Source: Bog-752 sp963799395 | GTDB lineage: Bacteria > Actinomycetota > Thermoleophilia > UBA2241 | Length of the DNA stretch: 63,669 nt | Assembly: GCA_963799395.1 (NCBI GenBank) | Contig: CAWCWZ010000007.1 | Coordinates: 1-63,669 of the forward strand | Direction: 5' to 3' | Part shown: positions 11,524 to 23,132 of the stretch, piece after piece | Layout of the letters: each line of letters starts with the position of its first letter | Position numbering within the stretch: position 1 is the first letter of the stretch | Notes under the pieces: generated by a model | What the model was told of the DNA's origin: nothing | The model's database searches: none | Seen by the model: the letters and a program-made list of their open reading frames with translations, nothing else | Position numbers and translations under genes: made by a program

Positions 11524-11993
11524 GTGGAGATGGGTGAGAGCGACCGGCATCGGCAACTCGTATCGACGATCGAGACGGCCCTCGCGGGGCGGTTCCCCGA
11601 GATCGAGGTCGTCGATATCGACGTCCACGGCGGCCGCAGCGGGCGGCTGACCGTCTACATCGACCGGCCGGGGGGCGTCGACCTCGCCGCCTGCGAGGCG
11701 GTGACCCGGGCCCTCGACGACCTGCGCGACCGGTACGCGCTCGAGGTCTCGTCGCCCGGTCTCGACCGCCCACTGCGCACGGTCGCGCAGTTCGCCCGCG
11801 CGACGGGCGAGAGGGTGTACGTCAAGACCGACACCCCGCGCGAGGGGCGAGCGGTCTTCAGGGGCCGGCTCACCGGGTCCGGCGCCGACGTCGTCACGCT
11901 GACGCTCGATGAAGGCGCCGCGGTCGACATACCGTTCCACACGATAGCGAAGGCCCACGTGATCTTCGAGTTCGACGACAACGGAGGGCACCA

Positions 11994-11997
<4 letters not shown>
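11524..11997 (+). CDS. rimP: Ribosome maturation factor RimP
   Basis: Needed for 30S subunit maturation. The 157-residue protein shows the RimP N-terminal domain ending in LEVSSPGLDRPL and a C-terminal SH3-like barrel. Starts at GTG 11524 and ATG 11530 are both in frame; the ATG is closer to the usual family N terminus. The stop overlaps the nusA start by four bases (GTGA), so it is coupled to nusA. Confidence 0.93.
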
Positions 11998-13210
<1,213 letters not shown>

Positions 13211-13214
<4 letters not shown>

Positions 13215-13499
13215 AGGGCGCCATCCGGGACCGGCGGTCCGCTGCGCACGTGTGTCGGCTGCCGGCGCGTCGCCCCGGGCGACGCGCTCGTGCGGCTCAC
13301 GCTGCGCGGCGAACGGGTCGCGCTCGCCGATCCGCATCCCAGCGGGCGCGGCGCCTGGCTCTGCCCAGATGACGGCTGTCTCGAGAAGGCCACGCGCCGG
13401 CGCGCGCTCGATCGCGCCTTGCGCACCCATGTCTCCATAGACGACGATTTGCGCAGGCGTTTCACCGACGTCTGCGACCAGCGAAAGGCGGTGAGGTAG
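13211..13499 (+). CDS. ylxR: YlxR family RNA-binding protein
   Basis: Small protein of the nusA operon. It shows the family motifs RTCVGCRRVAP at the N terminus and GRGAWLCPD-x4-CLEKA later. The GTG at 13211 is the natural start, but no stop separates it from nusA in frame. The raw sequence therefore reads as a 501-residue NusA-YlxR fusion. Given the many one-base insertions nearby, the fusion may not be real. The stop abuts the infB ATG at 13500. Confidence 0.82.
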
Positions 13500-15590
13500 A
13501 TGGCCCGCATGAGACCTGTCGCTGAGATCGCCAAGCAGCGCGGCACGACCGTCGCCGACGTGCTCGCCCACCTCAGGCGCGCCGGCGTGGCGCTCGCCGA
13601 GGGCCAGCTCGAGGTCGACGAGGACGTGGTCGACAGGGCCTACGCCCAGTCTGCCGGCGGAGCGCGCCGGGCGCGGCCCGGCGGCGGCGGCAGCCACCGC
13701 CGCCGCGTGGTGATCGACGCTCAGGCGTCGCGCCGCGGCCCCGGACCGCCAGTCCGATCGCCGCGGTCGCCGTGACCGTCACCAGCAGGGCGAGCGCGCC
13801 GAGGCGAGCGCGCCGGCGCCCGTCGAGGGCCAGAAGATCAAGGTGCCGTCGGGGGCCAGCGTCAAGGACGTCTCGCAGCTGCTCGGCGTCTCGACCGCCG
13901 AGCTCATCAAGTCGATGATGGGCTACGGCGAGATGGCCACGATCACCCAGCCGCTGTCCGACGAGGCGATCACCATCCTCGCCGACGACTTCAAGCGCAC
14001 CGTCGAGATCACTCACGCGGCCGACGAGGAGGCCGAGCTCGAGGAGGCTCCCGAGGACCGCCCCGAAGATCTCAAACGGCGGCCGCCGGTGATCACCGTC
14101 ATCGGCCACGTCGACCACGGCAAGACGAGCCTGCTCGACGCCATCCGCGAGACCGAGGTGGCGGCCGGCGAGGCCGGCGGCATCACCCAGCACATCGGCG
14201 CCTACCAGGTGAAGCACGACGGCAAGACCATCACGTTTCTCGACACGCCGGGCCATGAGGCCTTCACCGCCATGCGCGCGCGCGGCGCCAAGGTCACCGA
14301 CATCGCGGCCATCGTGGTGGCCGCCGACGACGGCGTCATGCCGCAGACCGTCGAGGCCATCGACCACGCCAAGGCGGCCGAAGTGCCGATGGTCATCGTC
14401 GTCAACAAGATCGACAAGCCCGACGCCAACATCGAGAAGGTCAAGCAGCAGCTCACCGAGTTCAGCATCGTCCCCGAAGAGTGGGGCGGCGACACGCGTG
14501 TTCGTCGAGGCGAGCGCCAAGAAGCGCATCGGGCTCGACAACTTCCTCGACATGCTGCAGCTGGTCGCCGACGTCGCCGATCTCAAGGCCAACCCGGACG
14601 TGCCGGCCAGCGGCGCCATCATCGAAGCCAAGGTCGACGTCGGCCGCGGCGTGGTCGTCACCATGCTCGGTCGAGCGCGGCACGTTCCACGTGGGCGACG
14701 CGCGTCGTCGCCGGCGAAGCCAGCGGTCGCGTGCGCGCCATGCGCGACTTCCGCGGCGAGCCCATCACAGACGGCCGGCCCTCCATGCCGGTCGAGATCA
14801 TCGGCTTCGACTCGGTGCCCGAGGCCGGCGAGTTCTGCCGCGTGGTCAAAGACGAGAAGGCCGCGCGCGTGCTGGCCAAGCGGCGCACGAACCGGCTGCG
14901 CGCCGAAGACGCTCGCCAAGCAGCACGCCCTGACGCTCGACGACCTCTACGCGCGCATCGCGCCGGGCAAGGTGCGGCGAGCTCAACCTGGTGCGTCAAA
15001 GCCGACGTCCAGGGCAGCATCGAGGCGCTCGCCGACGCGCTGAGCCAGATCCAGCACCCCGAGGTCAAGGTGCGCGATCATCCACTCCGGGGTGGGCGGC
15101 ATCAACGAGATCCGACGTCATGCTGGCGACGGCCTCGAAGGCCATCATCATCGGCTTCAACGTGCGTCCCAACGCGCCCGCCACGGCGCTCGCCGAAGCC
15201 GAGGGCGTCGACATCCGCACGTACCGGGTGATCTACAAGGTGACCGAGGACGTGCAGGCCGCCCTGGTCGGCCTGCTCAAGCCCGAGGTGGTCGAGGAGG
15301 TGCTCGGCCAGGCCGAGGTGCGGCAGCTCTTCAAGGTCTCGCGACTGGGCACGATCGCCGGCTGCTATGTGACCAACGGCAAGATCACCCGCGCGGCGAG
15401 CATCCGGGTGCTGCGCGACGGCATCGTCGTCCACGACGGCAAGATCGCCTCGCTCAAGCGCTTCAACGAAGACACGCGCGAGGCGCTCGAGGGCTTCGAA
15501 TGCGGCATCCTGCTCGACGGCTTCAACGACCTCAAAGAGGGGGACACGCTGGAGGCGTACGAGACGAAGGAAGTCGCCCGTGGCGGGTGA
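13500..15590 (+). CDS. infB: Translation initiation factor IF-2 (nine frame breaks)
   Basis: GTPase that places initiator tRNA on the 30S subunit. The order is an N-terminal IF2-N domain (AEIAKQRGTTVADVLAHLR), a second IF2-N copy (KDVSQLLGVSTAELIKSMM), the G domain with GHVDHGKTSLLD, DTPGHEAF and NKIDKP, domain II, and the C-terminal initiator-tRNA domain ending LEAYETKEV. Following the homology requires nine shifts, all of the same sign, near 13740, 14500, 14668, 14705, 14904, 14977, 14995, 15084 and 15111. Each is cured by deleting one base. IF-2 is essential and single-copy, so these are almost certainly sequence errors rather than a pseudogene. Confidence 0.93.
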
Positions 15591-15904
15591 CGCTTACGTC
15601 GGCGTGCTGCTCGCCGAGCTGCACTTTCCGGCGAACCGCTCGCTGAAGGCCAAACGGCAGCCGCTCAACTCGCTGCGCGATACGCTGCAGCGGCGGTACC
15701 GGGCGTCGTTTGCCGAAGTCGGCCGGCAGGACAGCTGGCAGCTGGCCGAGGTGCTCGTCGTTCTCGCCGCGTCGTCGGGTCGTCAGGCCCACGAGCGCAT
15801 CGACGAGATCGACCGGTATCTCCACGGCCGCGACTTCGAGGTGTCGCGCGTGTTCGCTGAAGTCGGTCGACCCGGTCGAGGCCCTGTGGGACACAGGCTC
15901 CTGA
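15580..15904 (+). CDS. ylxP: YlxP/DUF503 family protein (one frame break)
   Basis: Small conserved protein of unknown role that sits between infB and rbfA in many Gram-positive bacteria. It shows the family start (YVGVLLAELHFPANRSLKAKR) and FAEVGRQDSWQLA. One extra base near 15864 (GTC-G-GTCGACC) shifts the frame; correcting it gives the expected end VDPVEALWDTGS and stop at 15902-15904. The GTG start lies 11 bases inside infB. Confidence 0.85.
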
Positions 15905-16396
15905 AGGTCAATGAGGCCCTGCGCGAGGTGCTCTCGCAGGAGATCGCCGCCCTCAAGGATCCGCGCATCGGGTTCGTCACGGTGACCGGCGTCGAGACGT
16001 CGGCCGACCTGCGCCATGCGAGGGTCTTCATCAGCGTGCTGGGCGGCGCGCAGGCCCGCGAGCAGACGCTCGCGGGCCTGCGCGCCGCCCACGGCCACCT
16101 TCAGGAGCGCATCGGCGCCGACGTGCGCACCAAGCGCACGCCCCAGTTGCAGTTCCTCTACGACGAGTCGATCGACCGCGGCATGCGCATCGAGACCCTC
16201 CTCAAACGATACGAAGGCGAGCTCGCGACCGGACGCCGCCGGGGAGCAGGGACCGGCGGACGCCGCCGGCGACGATCCGTCAGCCGCCACCGGCGTCGGT
16301 CCCACGGCCGCGCCCGCCGGCGCCGATCTCACGAGCGGCGCCGGCGAAGAGCCTCGGTCCGGCCTCGACACGGGCGACGGCCCGGACGAGCCGTGA
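15886..16396 (+). CDS. rbfA: Ribosome-binding factor A (one frame break near the end)
   Basis: Helps mature the 5' end of 16S rRNA in the 30S subunit. The KH-like core is clear: VNEALREVLSQEIAALKDPRIGFVTVT, then LRHARVFISVLG and FLYDESIDRG. The GTG at 15886 overlaps the end of ylxP and is in frame. A single extra base near 16229 moves the acidic, Ala/Gly/Pro-rich C-terminal tail into another frame. The corrected tail ends at TGA 16394-16396, overlapping the next GTG by four bases. The raw uncorrected frame would run into nrnA. Confidence 0.88.
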
Positions 16397-17368
16397 CCGA
16401 CCGCGCGCGCGAGATCGCCGCGGTCTGCGCGGCGATGCGGGCCGAATCGCAGGTCGCCCTGGCCGTCCACGAAAGCCCCGACGGCGACGCCGTCGGGGCG
16501 GCTGCCGGCATGCTCGACCTCTTCGGCCGGCTCGGGGCCGTGGCGGTCCTCTACGTCGACGCCGGCGTCGAGCTGCCGCTGGCCGCCGAGTTTCTGCCGC
16601 CCGCTCTCGTCGCCGCCGGACCGCCGCCCGCCGCGGCGACCCTTTACGCGCTCGACTGCGGCTCCGCCGCCCGACTGGCCGTGACCCTGGGCGACCGGCG
16701 CGGACGCACGGTGAACATCGACCATCACCACGACAACACGCGTTTCGGCGACCTCTATCTCGTCGACGGCGACGCCAGCAGCACGTCCGAACTGGTCTGC
16801 GAGATCGCCGCCGCGCTCGGCCTGCGGTTCTCGCCGAGCGCGGCGGCGGCGCTCTACGCCGGCATCTCGTTCGACACCGGACACTTCCAGCACTCCAGCA
16901 CCTCTGCCGCCACGTTCGACTGCTGCGCCCGCCTCGTCGCCGACGGTGCCGACCCGAACCGCGTGCTACCGTCTGCTCTACGAGACGCGCTCGCTGGCCT
17001 CGCTGCGGCTGTGGGCCCGGGCCATCGGCAGGGCGCGACCGGTGGCCGCCGGCCACGCCCTGCTCACCCTGCTCGACGCCGACGACTTCGCCCTGACGGG
17101 AGCCTCCGACGGCGAGACCGAGGGCATAGTCGACGCCCTGCGCAGCGTGACCGGCGTCGAGGTGGCCGCGCTCGCGCGAGCGCACGGCGACGGCCTGGTC
17201 AAGGTCAGCCTGCGCTCTGAGGGCTTCGACGTCAGCGCGATCGCTGGTCTCAAGGGCGGCGGCGGCCACCGGCAGGCGGCCGGCTTCACCACCAGCGGCA
17301 CGGTCGAGGGGGTGACGGAGTGGCTCAGTATCGTACTCGACGAGCGCCTCTCGACGGCGTCCTCCTGA
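16393..17368 (+). CDS. nrnA: DHH/DHHA1 phosphoesterase, NrnA-type nanoRNase (one frame break)
   Basis: Degrades short oligoribonucleotides and possibly 3'-phosphoadenosine phosphate or cyclic dinucleotides. DHH-domain motifs are HESPDGDAVGAAAG, ALDCG and IDHHHDN. The C-terminal DHHA1 domain has LKGGGGHRQAAGF, the substrate-binding glycine loop. One extra C near 16969 (GTG-C-TACCGT) breaks the frame. The GTG start overlaps rbfA (GTGA) and its end overlaps truB by 49 bases. Confidence 0.9.
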
Positions 17369-18231
17369 TCGACAAGCCGGCCGGCTGCACCTCGCACGAC
17401 GTGGTGGCGAGGGTGCGGCGGGCCTTACGGCCCGCCGTCAAGAAGGTCGGCCATGCAGGCACGCTCGATCCGTTCGCGACCGGCCTTCTGATCGTGCTCG
17501 TCGGCCGCGCCACCAAGCTCGCCCGTTTCTTCGTCGACCTGCCCAAGGAGTACGTGTGCACCCTGCAGTTCGGCTGGACCTCGGACACCGGCGACCGTGC
17601 GGGCGAGCTCGTGGCCACCGGCCGCACGACGAGCCTCGACGAGCTGTCGGCGACCCTGCCGCGGTTCCTCGGACGGATCGCACAACAGGTGCCGATGACG
17701 TCGGCGGTCAAGGTCGACGGCGAGCGGCTCTACCGTAAGGCTCATCGTGGCGAGGTGGTCGAGACCCCGACCAAGGAGGTCGACATCAGCGCCATCGACG
17801 TGCTCGATTTCGACCCGGCGGCGCTGTCGTCGACCTGCCGCGTGCTGTGCTCGAAGGGGACGTACGTGCGCCAGCTGGCGATCGACATCGGTCGGGCCCT
17901 CGGCGCCGGCGCCTATGTGGCCAGCCTCGCGCGCGCGGCCACCGGCCCGTTCCGCCTCGAAGACGCGCAGACGCTGGCCGGCTTCGAAGAGGCGGTCGCC
18001 TCGCGCGAGCCCGACGACGAGCACATCCCGGGCCTCCTGTCGCCCGTCGAGGCCCTGCAGTTCATGCCGGCGGTCACCGTGACGGCGGCCCAGGTGGCAG
18101 CCGTACGCAACGGCGCCCGGCTGCCCGCGGGGCCGCCGCACCCCGTTCGCCTGCTGTTTCGCGGCGAGTTGCTCGCGGTCTACGGCCCGGTCGAAGACGG
18201 CCCGGGGCTGCGGCCGCTCGTCATGCTGTGA
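17320..18231 (+). CDS. truB: tRNA pseudouridine(55) synthase
   Basis: Forms pseudouridine 55 in the T loop of tRNAs. The 303-residue protein has LLIDKPAGCTSHDVV, the catalytic aspartate motif GHAGTLDPFATGLL, and KGTYVRQLAIDIG. The GTG start at 17320 lies inside the end of nrnA. A later start is unlikely because the conserved N terminus begins 12 residues in. The stop overlaps the ribF ATG (TGATG). Confidence 0.93.
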   Translation: MAQYRTRRAPLDGVLLIDKPAGCTSHDVVARVRRALRPAVKKVGHAGTLDPFATGLLIVLVGRATKLARFFVDLPKEYVCTLQFGWTSDTGDRAGELVATGRTTSLDELSATLPRFLGRIAQQVPMTSAVKVDGERLYRKAHRGEVVETPTKEVDISAIDVLDFDPAALSSTCRVLCSKGTYVRQLAIDIGRALGAGAYVASLARAATGPFRLEDAQTLAGFEEAVASREPDDEHIPGLLSPVEALQFMPAVTVTAAQVAAVRNGARLPAGPPHPVRLLFRGELLAVYGPVEDGPGLRPLVML

Positions 18232-19188
18232 TGGACGTCGTCAGCGATCTCGCGGCCGCGCCGCTGCGGGCGCGCAGCGTGGCCCTCGGCACCTTCGACG
18301 GCGTGCACGCCGGCCACCAGCTCGTCATCGGCGTCGCCCTCAAGGCCGCCCGCGAGCGAGGTCTTACCGCCACCGTGGTCACCTTCGACCATCATCCGCT
18401 GGCGATCGTCGACCCCCACGCACCAGCCGCGTCTGCTGACCCCGCCCGCGGTCAAGCAGGAGCTGATCGCGGCGCTCGGCGTCGACGAGCTCGTCGTGCT
18501 GCGGTTCGACGCCGCCCTCGCCGCCATCTCGCCCGACCGGTTCTGTCGCGAGGTGCTCGCCGACGGCCTGCGGGCGGTGGTGGTCGCGGTCGGCGAGAAC
18601 TTCACCTTCGGCGCCGGGGGCGCCGGCACCGCTCCGACGCTCGCCGCGTGCGGCTCGCGACTCGGGTTCGAGACGATCGTCGTCCCGCTGCTCCAGTCGC
18701 ACGGGCGCCCGATCAGCTCGTCGCGGATACGGCGGCTGCTCCACGACGGCCGGCTGCCCGAGGTGCGCGCCATCCTCGGCCGCCCGCCGCGTCTCGTCGG
18801 CGTCGTGGTCCACGGCGACAAGCGCGGCCGCACGCTGGGGTTTCCTACCGCCAACATCGAGGCCCACACCGGCATGATCTTCCCCGGACGGGGCGTCTAC
18901 GTGGCGCGCGTCAGGCTGCACGGCGACTGGTACCGGGCGGCGGTCAACGTCGGCCACAACCCGACCTTTCTGCGCAAGGGCGACGAAGAGGCGTTCGTGC
19001 GCATCGAGGCCTTTCTGCTGGGCTTCTCGGGCGACGCCTACGGGGCCAGCCTGACCGTGGACTTCCTCGCCAAGCTTCGTGACGAAGAGAAGTTCCCGAG
19101 CCCCGCCGCGCTGGTCGAGCGCATGCACGACGACATCGCCCGCGCCGGCGCGCTCAGCGACCCGGCCCTGCTCGAGCTGGGCCTGTGA
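18231..19188 (+). CDS. ribF: Bifunctional riboflavin kinase/FAD synthetase (one frame break)
   Basis: Converts riboflavin to FMN and FMN to FAD. The N-terminal FAD-synthetase domain shows LGTFDGVHAGHQ and VGENFTFG, with the conserved ISSSRIRR. The C-terminal kinase domain shows GDKRGRTLGFPTANI and NVGHNPTF. An extra base near 18430 breaks the frame between residues about 65 and 70. The raw upstream frame then reads shadow sequence. Confidence 0.92.
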
Positions 19189-19279
19189 GAGCGCCCGGCC
19201 TGCGCGACCCCCGCTCACGAGGGCGCCGGGCTCCGCCCGGCGAGCGCGCAGCGCCGGCGCGACCGGGCGGCCTCCTAGT

Positions 19280-19307
19280 TTGTCGCTACCCCTTCGTGTG
19301 GTACCCT
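19280..19307 (+). promoter_or_regulatory. Probable promoter of rpsO-pnp
   Basis: TTGTCG (19280-19285) and TACCCT (19302-19307) are 16 bases apart. The gap 19189-19377 holds no gene, and the putative transcript has a leader of about 60 bases before the rpsO Shine-Dalgarno, where autogenous S15 control would be expected. Confidence 0.5.
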
Positions 19308-19377
19308 ACCGGACGACCGTCACTCGGTTCCGGGCCGCCGACCCGGTACTGGGTTTCCGGATCATCCCGCAAGGGAG

Positions 19378-19656
19378 GTGATTCCTCTGGCAATCACAAG
19401 CGAAGACAAGCAAGCGATCATCTCGCGGTTCTCTAAGCACGACGGCGACACTGGGTCGCCCGAAGTGCAGGTGGCGCTGCTCACCAAACGCATCGACGAC
19501 CTCACCGAGCACCTCAAGGTCCACAAGAAGGACCATCACTCCCGCCGAGGGCTGCTCATGATGGTCGGCCATCGCCGGCGCCTGCTCGACTACCTGCAGG
19601 CGAAGGACATGGAGCGCTACCGTTCCCTGGTGAAGGAGCTCGACCTGCGCAAGTAG
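19378..19656 (+). CDS. rpsO: 30S ribosomal protein S15
   Basis: Primary 16S rRNA-binding protein of the small subunit platform. The core HDGDTGSPEVQVALLTKRI and HKKDHHSRRGLLMMVGHRRRLLDYL is textbook S15. GTG 19378 overlaps an extended Shine-Dalgarno (AAGGGAGGTGATTCC), so it can hardly be the start. CTG at 19387, nine bases after the SD, would give MAITSEDKQ and exactly the usual 89 residues. The wider coordinate is kept because CTG initiation is unproven. Confidence 0.94.
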   Translation: MIPLAITSEDKQAIISRFSKHDGDTGSPEVQVALLTKRIDDLTEHLKVHKKDHHSRRGLLMMVGHRRRLLDYLQAKDMERYRSLVKELDLRK

Positions 19657-19684
19657 CGCGAGTCGGTGCCCGCAGCCGTGACTG

Positions 19685-19712
19685 GGCCGGCCCCGAAGAG
19701 TGTGGGGCGGCC
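19685..19712 (+). terminator. Hairpin between rpsO and pnp
   Basis: GGCC-G-GCCCC (19685-19694) pairs with GGGGC-GGCC (19704-19712), leaving one bulged G and a nine-base loop. There is no T-tract. In many bacteria the rpsO-pnp gap carries an RNase-processed stem-loop used in Pnp autoregulation. This hairpin could serve that role or reduce readthrough. Confidence 0.5.
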
Positions 19713-19733
19713 GGAAGGATCCGAAGGTATTTC

Positions 19734-21842
19734 ATGACTACCGTCCACACCGTTGAAGTAGAGGTCGGAGGGCGCACCATCACCCTCGAGACCGGCAAGC
19801 TCGCCAAGCAGGCCAACGGCGCTGTGCTCGTGCGCTGCGACGACACCGTGGTGCTCGTCACCGCGGTGGCTCGCGAAGAGATGCGAGAGAACCAGGACTT
19901 CTTTCCGCTGACCGTCGACGTCGAGGAGCGCATGTACGCCGCCGGCAAGATCCCCGGCGGGTTCATCAAGCGCGAGTCGCGTCCCAGCGACAAGGCGACC
20001 CTCACCGCCCGTCAGATCGACCGGCCGATCAGGCCGTCGTTCCCGAAGGGCTTCATGAACGAGGTGCAGATCATCGGCACCGTGCTCTCCTTCGACCAGG
20101 ACAGCGCCTACGACGTGCTCACGATGACCGGCGCCTCGGCGGCTCTCACCATCTCCGAGATCCCCTTCCTGGGGCCGCTCGGGGCCGTGCGGGTCGGCCT
20201 GATCGACGGCGAGTTCGTGGTCAATCCGCTGCTCTCGCAACTCGACGAAGCCACCCTCGATCTCGTGGTCTCCGGTAGTCGCGACGCCGTCGTCATGGTC
20301 GAAGCCGGCGCCAACGAGGCCAGCGAGGAGCAGGTGCTCGAGGGGCTGCGCATCGCCCACCGCGAGATCCAGAAGCTGATCGACGCCCAACTGCGTCTGG
20401 CCGAGCTCGCCGGCAAGCCCAAGTGGGAGGTGCCGGCCTACGAAGTCGACCGGGCCCTCTACGACGAGATCGTGCGGAGCTTCGGCGCCGACGTCGACCG
20501 GGTCACCACGACCGAAGACAAGAAGGCCCGCCAGGAGGCCACCGTCGAGCTGCGCCAGCGGATCGTCGAGCGCTTCACCGACGGCCTCGACGAGCTCGCG
20601 CTGCGCGACCGCACGACCCAGGTCAAGCGTGCCTTCGCGCAGCTCGAGAAAGACGTCATCCGGCGGCGCATCGCCGTCGAGAAACGGCGCCCCGACGGCC
20701 GCGCCACCGACGAGATCAGGCCGATCACCTGCGAGGTCGGCCTCATGCCGCGCACGCACGGCTCGGCCCTCTTCACCCGCGGCCAGACCCAGGCCCTCAC
20801 GCTGCTCACCCTGGGCGCGACGGGCGACGCCCAGCGCATCGACACGATCAATCCCGAGACCACCAAGAAGTACCTCCATCACTACAACTTCCCGCCGTAC
20901 TCGGTGGGGGAGACCGGTTTCATGCGCGGCCCCAAGCGACGCGACATCGGCCACGGGGCGCTCGCCGAGCGCGCGCTCCTGCCGATGCTGCCCGACGACA
21001 AGGAGTTCCCGTACACCATCCGCCTGGTGTCCGAGATACTCGAGAGCAACGGCTCGTCGTCGATGGCCAGCGTCTGCGGCTCGACCCTCTCGCTCATGGA
21101 CGCCGGCGTACAGATCAGGGAGCCCGTGGCCGGTATCGCCATGGGGCTGATCAAGGAGGGCGACGACTACGTCGTGCTGTCCGACATCGCCGGCGTTGAA
21201 GACCACCTCGGCGACATGGACTTCAAGGTGGCGGGCTCCCGCAACGGCATCACGGCCCTGCAGATGGACATCAAGATCTCGGGCGTGAGCTTCGAGATCC
21301 TGGCGAGCGCCCTCGAGCAAGCCCGGCGCGGGCGTCTGTTCATCCTGGACAAGATGCTGGCCACTCTGCCCGAGCCGCGCGCCGAGCTGTCGCAGTACGC
21401 GCCGCGGATCTTCACGATCCAGATCAACCCCGACCAGATCGGTCTCATCATCGGCAAGGGCGGCGAGACGATCAAGGGCCTCTGCGAGGAGTTCGGCGTT
21501 CAGATCGACATCGAAGACGACGGCACCGTCTACGTCGCCGCCCCCGACATGGAGGCCGGTGAGTCGGTCACCGAGCGCATCACGGCGATGACCAAGGACA
21601 TCGAGGTCGGCGATATCATCACCGGCAAGGTGGTCAAGACCACCGACTTCGGCGCCTTCGTCGAGCTCAAGAAGGGCGTCGACGGGCTCATCCACATCTC
21701 CAAGCTTGGCGGCGGCAAGCGCATCGACAAGGTCGAGGACGTCGTCAGTCGCGGCGACACGATCACCGTCGAGGTCGTCGAGATCGACAAGGCGCGCAAT
21801 CGCATAGGCCTCCGGCCGCTCGAAGCGCCGGTGGATCACTAG
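19734..21842 (+). CDS. pnp: Polyribonucleotide nucleotidyltransferase (PNPase)
   Basis: Phosphorolytic 3'-5' exoribonuclease of the RNA degradosome. The 702-residue protein has two RNase PH domains (first with ITLETGKLAKQANGAVLV, second with RRDIGHGALAERAL), a KH domain (IGLIIGKGGETIKGLCEE) and a C-terminal S1 domain (VGDIITGKVVKTTDFGAFVEL). The frame is intact, unlike several neighbours. It probably shares a transcript with rpsO. Confidence 0.96.
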   Translation: MTTVHTVEVEVGGRTITLETGKLAKQANGAVLVRCDDTVVLVTAVAREEMRENQDFFPLTVDVEERMYAAGKIPGGFIKRESRPSDKATLTARQIDRPIRPSFPKGFMNEVQIIGTVLSFDQDSAYDVLTMTGASAALTISEIPFLGPLGAVRVGLIDGEFVVNPLLSQLDEATLDLVVSGSRDAVVMVEAGANEASEEQVLEGLRIAHREIQKLIDAQLRLAELAGKPKWEVPAYEVDRALYDEIVRSFGADVDRVTTTEDKKARQEATVELRQRIVERFTDGLDELALRDRTTQVKRAFAQLEKDVIRRRIAVEKRRPDGRATDEIRPITCEVGLMPRTHGSALFTRGQTQALTLLTLGATGDAQRIDTINPETTKKYLHHYNFPPYSVGETGFMRGPKRRDIGHGALAERALLPMLPDDKEFPYTIRLVSEILESNGSSSMASVCGSTLSLMDAGVQIREPVAGIAMGLIKEGDDYVVLSDIAGVEDHLGDMDFKVAGSRNGITALQMDIKISGVSFEILASALEQARRGRLFILDKMLATLPEPRAELSQYAPRIFTIQINPDQIGLIIGKGGETIKGLCEEFGVQIDIEDDGTVYVAAPDMEAGESVTERITAMTKDIEVGDIITGKVVKTTDFGAFVELKKGVDGLIHISKLGGGKRIDKVEDVVSRGDTITVEVVEIDKARNRIGLRPLEAPVDH

Positions 21843-21857
21843 GCGCGGAGGCGAGCC

Positions 21858-23132
21858 ATCCAGGGCTTCCAGATCGCCACGCTCGACAACGGGCTGCGAG
21901 TCGTCACCGAGCCCATCGACGGCGTGCGGTCGATCGCCCTTGGCGTGTGGATAGGGGTCGGGTCCCGCAACGAGGACCCGACCCGCGCCGGCATCTCGCA
22001 CCTGATCGAGCACCTCATCTTCAAGGGCACCGCCGAGTACTCCGCCTGGGACATCGCCCGCATCTTCGACCAGATGGGGGGCGAGCTGAACGCCGCCACC
22101 GCGAAGGAGTACACGCTGGTCCACGCGCGCTTCCTCGACGCCCATCTCGACGAGGCCTTCGCGGTCATGGCCGACATGGTCGTGCGGCCGCTGATGGCAG
22201 AGCTCGACGCGGAGCGCGAGGTCGTCCTCGAAGAGGTCGCGCTCTACGAGGACTCGCCCTCGGAGCTCATCCACGACTACCTGGCCGAGACGGTCTTCTG
22301 GGAGCACCCCCTCGGCCGCCAGATCATCGGCACGGTCCAGACCCTGCAGGGTCTGGACGAAGCGGCCATCACCGCCTACCACCGGCAGCACTACGTGAAC
22401 CCGGCGATCGTGGTCGCGGCCGCCGGCAATCTCCGCCACGAACGCATCGTCGAGCTCGCCCGGCACCATTTCGGACAGGAGACCGCGGCGGCGCTGCCGC
22501 CTGAGCCGCACCTGCGTCCGCCCGAGCCCCGCCACGACGCCTTCTTCATGCGCAAGGAGACCGAGCAGTTCCACGTCTGCCTCGGCGCGCCGACCATGAC
22601 CCGCGACGACCCCCGGCGTTTCGCCCTGTCCGTGCTCGACACCGCGCTCGGCGGGTCGTCGAGCTCGCGACTGTTCCAGGAGATCCGTGAGAAGCGCGGT
22701 CTCGTCTACTCGGTGTACTCCTACACCTCGCTCTACGCCGACACGGGGCTTGTCGCGATCTCGTTCGGCTCGCGACCGGAGGGGCTGGCCGAGGTGATCG
22801 AGCTCTGCACGACCGAGCTCGAACAGCTTGCCGACACGCTCTCAGACGAAGAGGTCGAGCGCACGAAGGAACAGATCAAGGGCCAGATCGTGCTCAGCAT
22901 GGAAAGCCCCTCGGCCCGCATGAACCGTCTGGGGCGCAGCGTCCTTATGGGACTCGAGATCCGCACCCTCGACGGCATGCTCGCCCAGATCGACGCGGTC
23001 GACCGCGACGCCGTCATCGCCCTGGCGCGCGAGTTCTACGACGTCGGCACGTGGTCGGCGGTCTGCATCGGCCCCGAGCCGGAGCCGTTCCAGGGGACCG
23101 TGGGCGGCTACAAGTGGTGGGATCCGGAGTGA
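21858..23132 (+). CDS. M16 family zinc peptidase (processing-peptidase-like)
   Basis: Zinc peptidase of the pitrilysin superfamily, as commonly found after pnp in Gram-positive bacteria. The inverted zinc motif HLIEH lies near residue 50, with the distal glutamate in EVVLEEVALYEDSP. The second half is the inactive M16 C domain (GSSSSRLFQEIREKRGLVYSVYS). Homology extends upstream to IQGFQIATLDNGLRVV, but no ATG, GTG or TTG is available there. The frame begins at ATC 21858 after GGAGG, perhaps a miscalled start. The next in-frame start is GTG 21924. The stop overlaps dapB. Confidence 0.88.
   Translation: MQGFQIATLDNGLRVVTEPIDGVRSIALGVWIGVGSRNEDPTRAGISHLIEHLIFKGTAEYSAWDIARIFDQMGGELNAATAKEYTLVHARFLDAHLDEAFAVMADMVVRPLMAELDAEREVVLEEVALYEDSPSELIHDYLAETVFWEHPLGRQIIGTVQTLQGLDEAAITAYHRQHYVNPAIVVAAAGNLRHERIVELARHHFGQETAAALPPEPHLRPPEPRHDAFFMRKETEQFHVCLGAPTMTRDDPRRFALSVLDTALGGSSSSRLFQEIREKRGLVYSVYSYTSLYADTGLVAISFGSRPEGLAEVIELCTTELEQLADTLSDEEVERTKEQIKGQIVLSMESPSARMNRLGRSVLMGLEIRTLDGMLAQIDAVDRDAVIALAREFYDVGTWSAVCIGPEPEPFQGTVGGYKWWDPE

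Noticed and set aside
13740..15115. infB as a true pseudogene
   Set aside because: IF-2 is essential, all conserved motifs are intact piecewise, and the shifts share the sign of errors in many other essential genes.
13740..15115. Programmed ribosomal frameshifting in infB
   Set aside because: Nine shifts in one gene without slippery sequences or shared stimulators are not plausible; read error is simpler.
19617..22574. 985-codon open frame on the minus strand
   Set aside because: It lies opposite pnp and the M16 peptidase, is rich in Asp/Gly/Leu/Arg as expected for an antisense frame in G+C-rich DNA, and has no recognisable domain.
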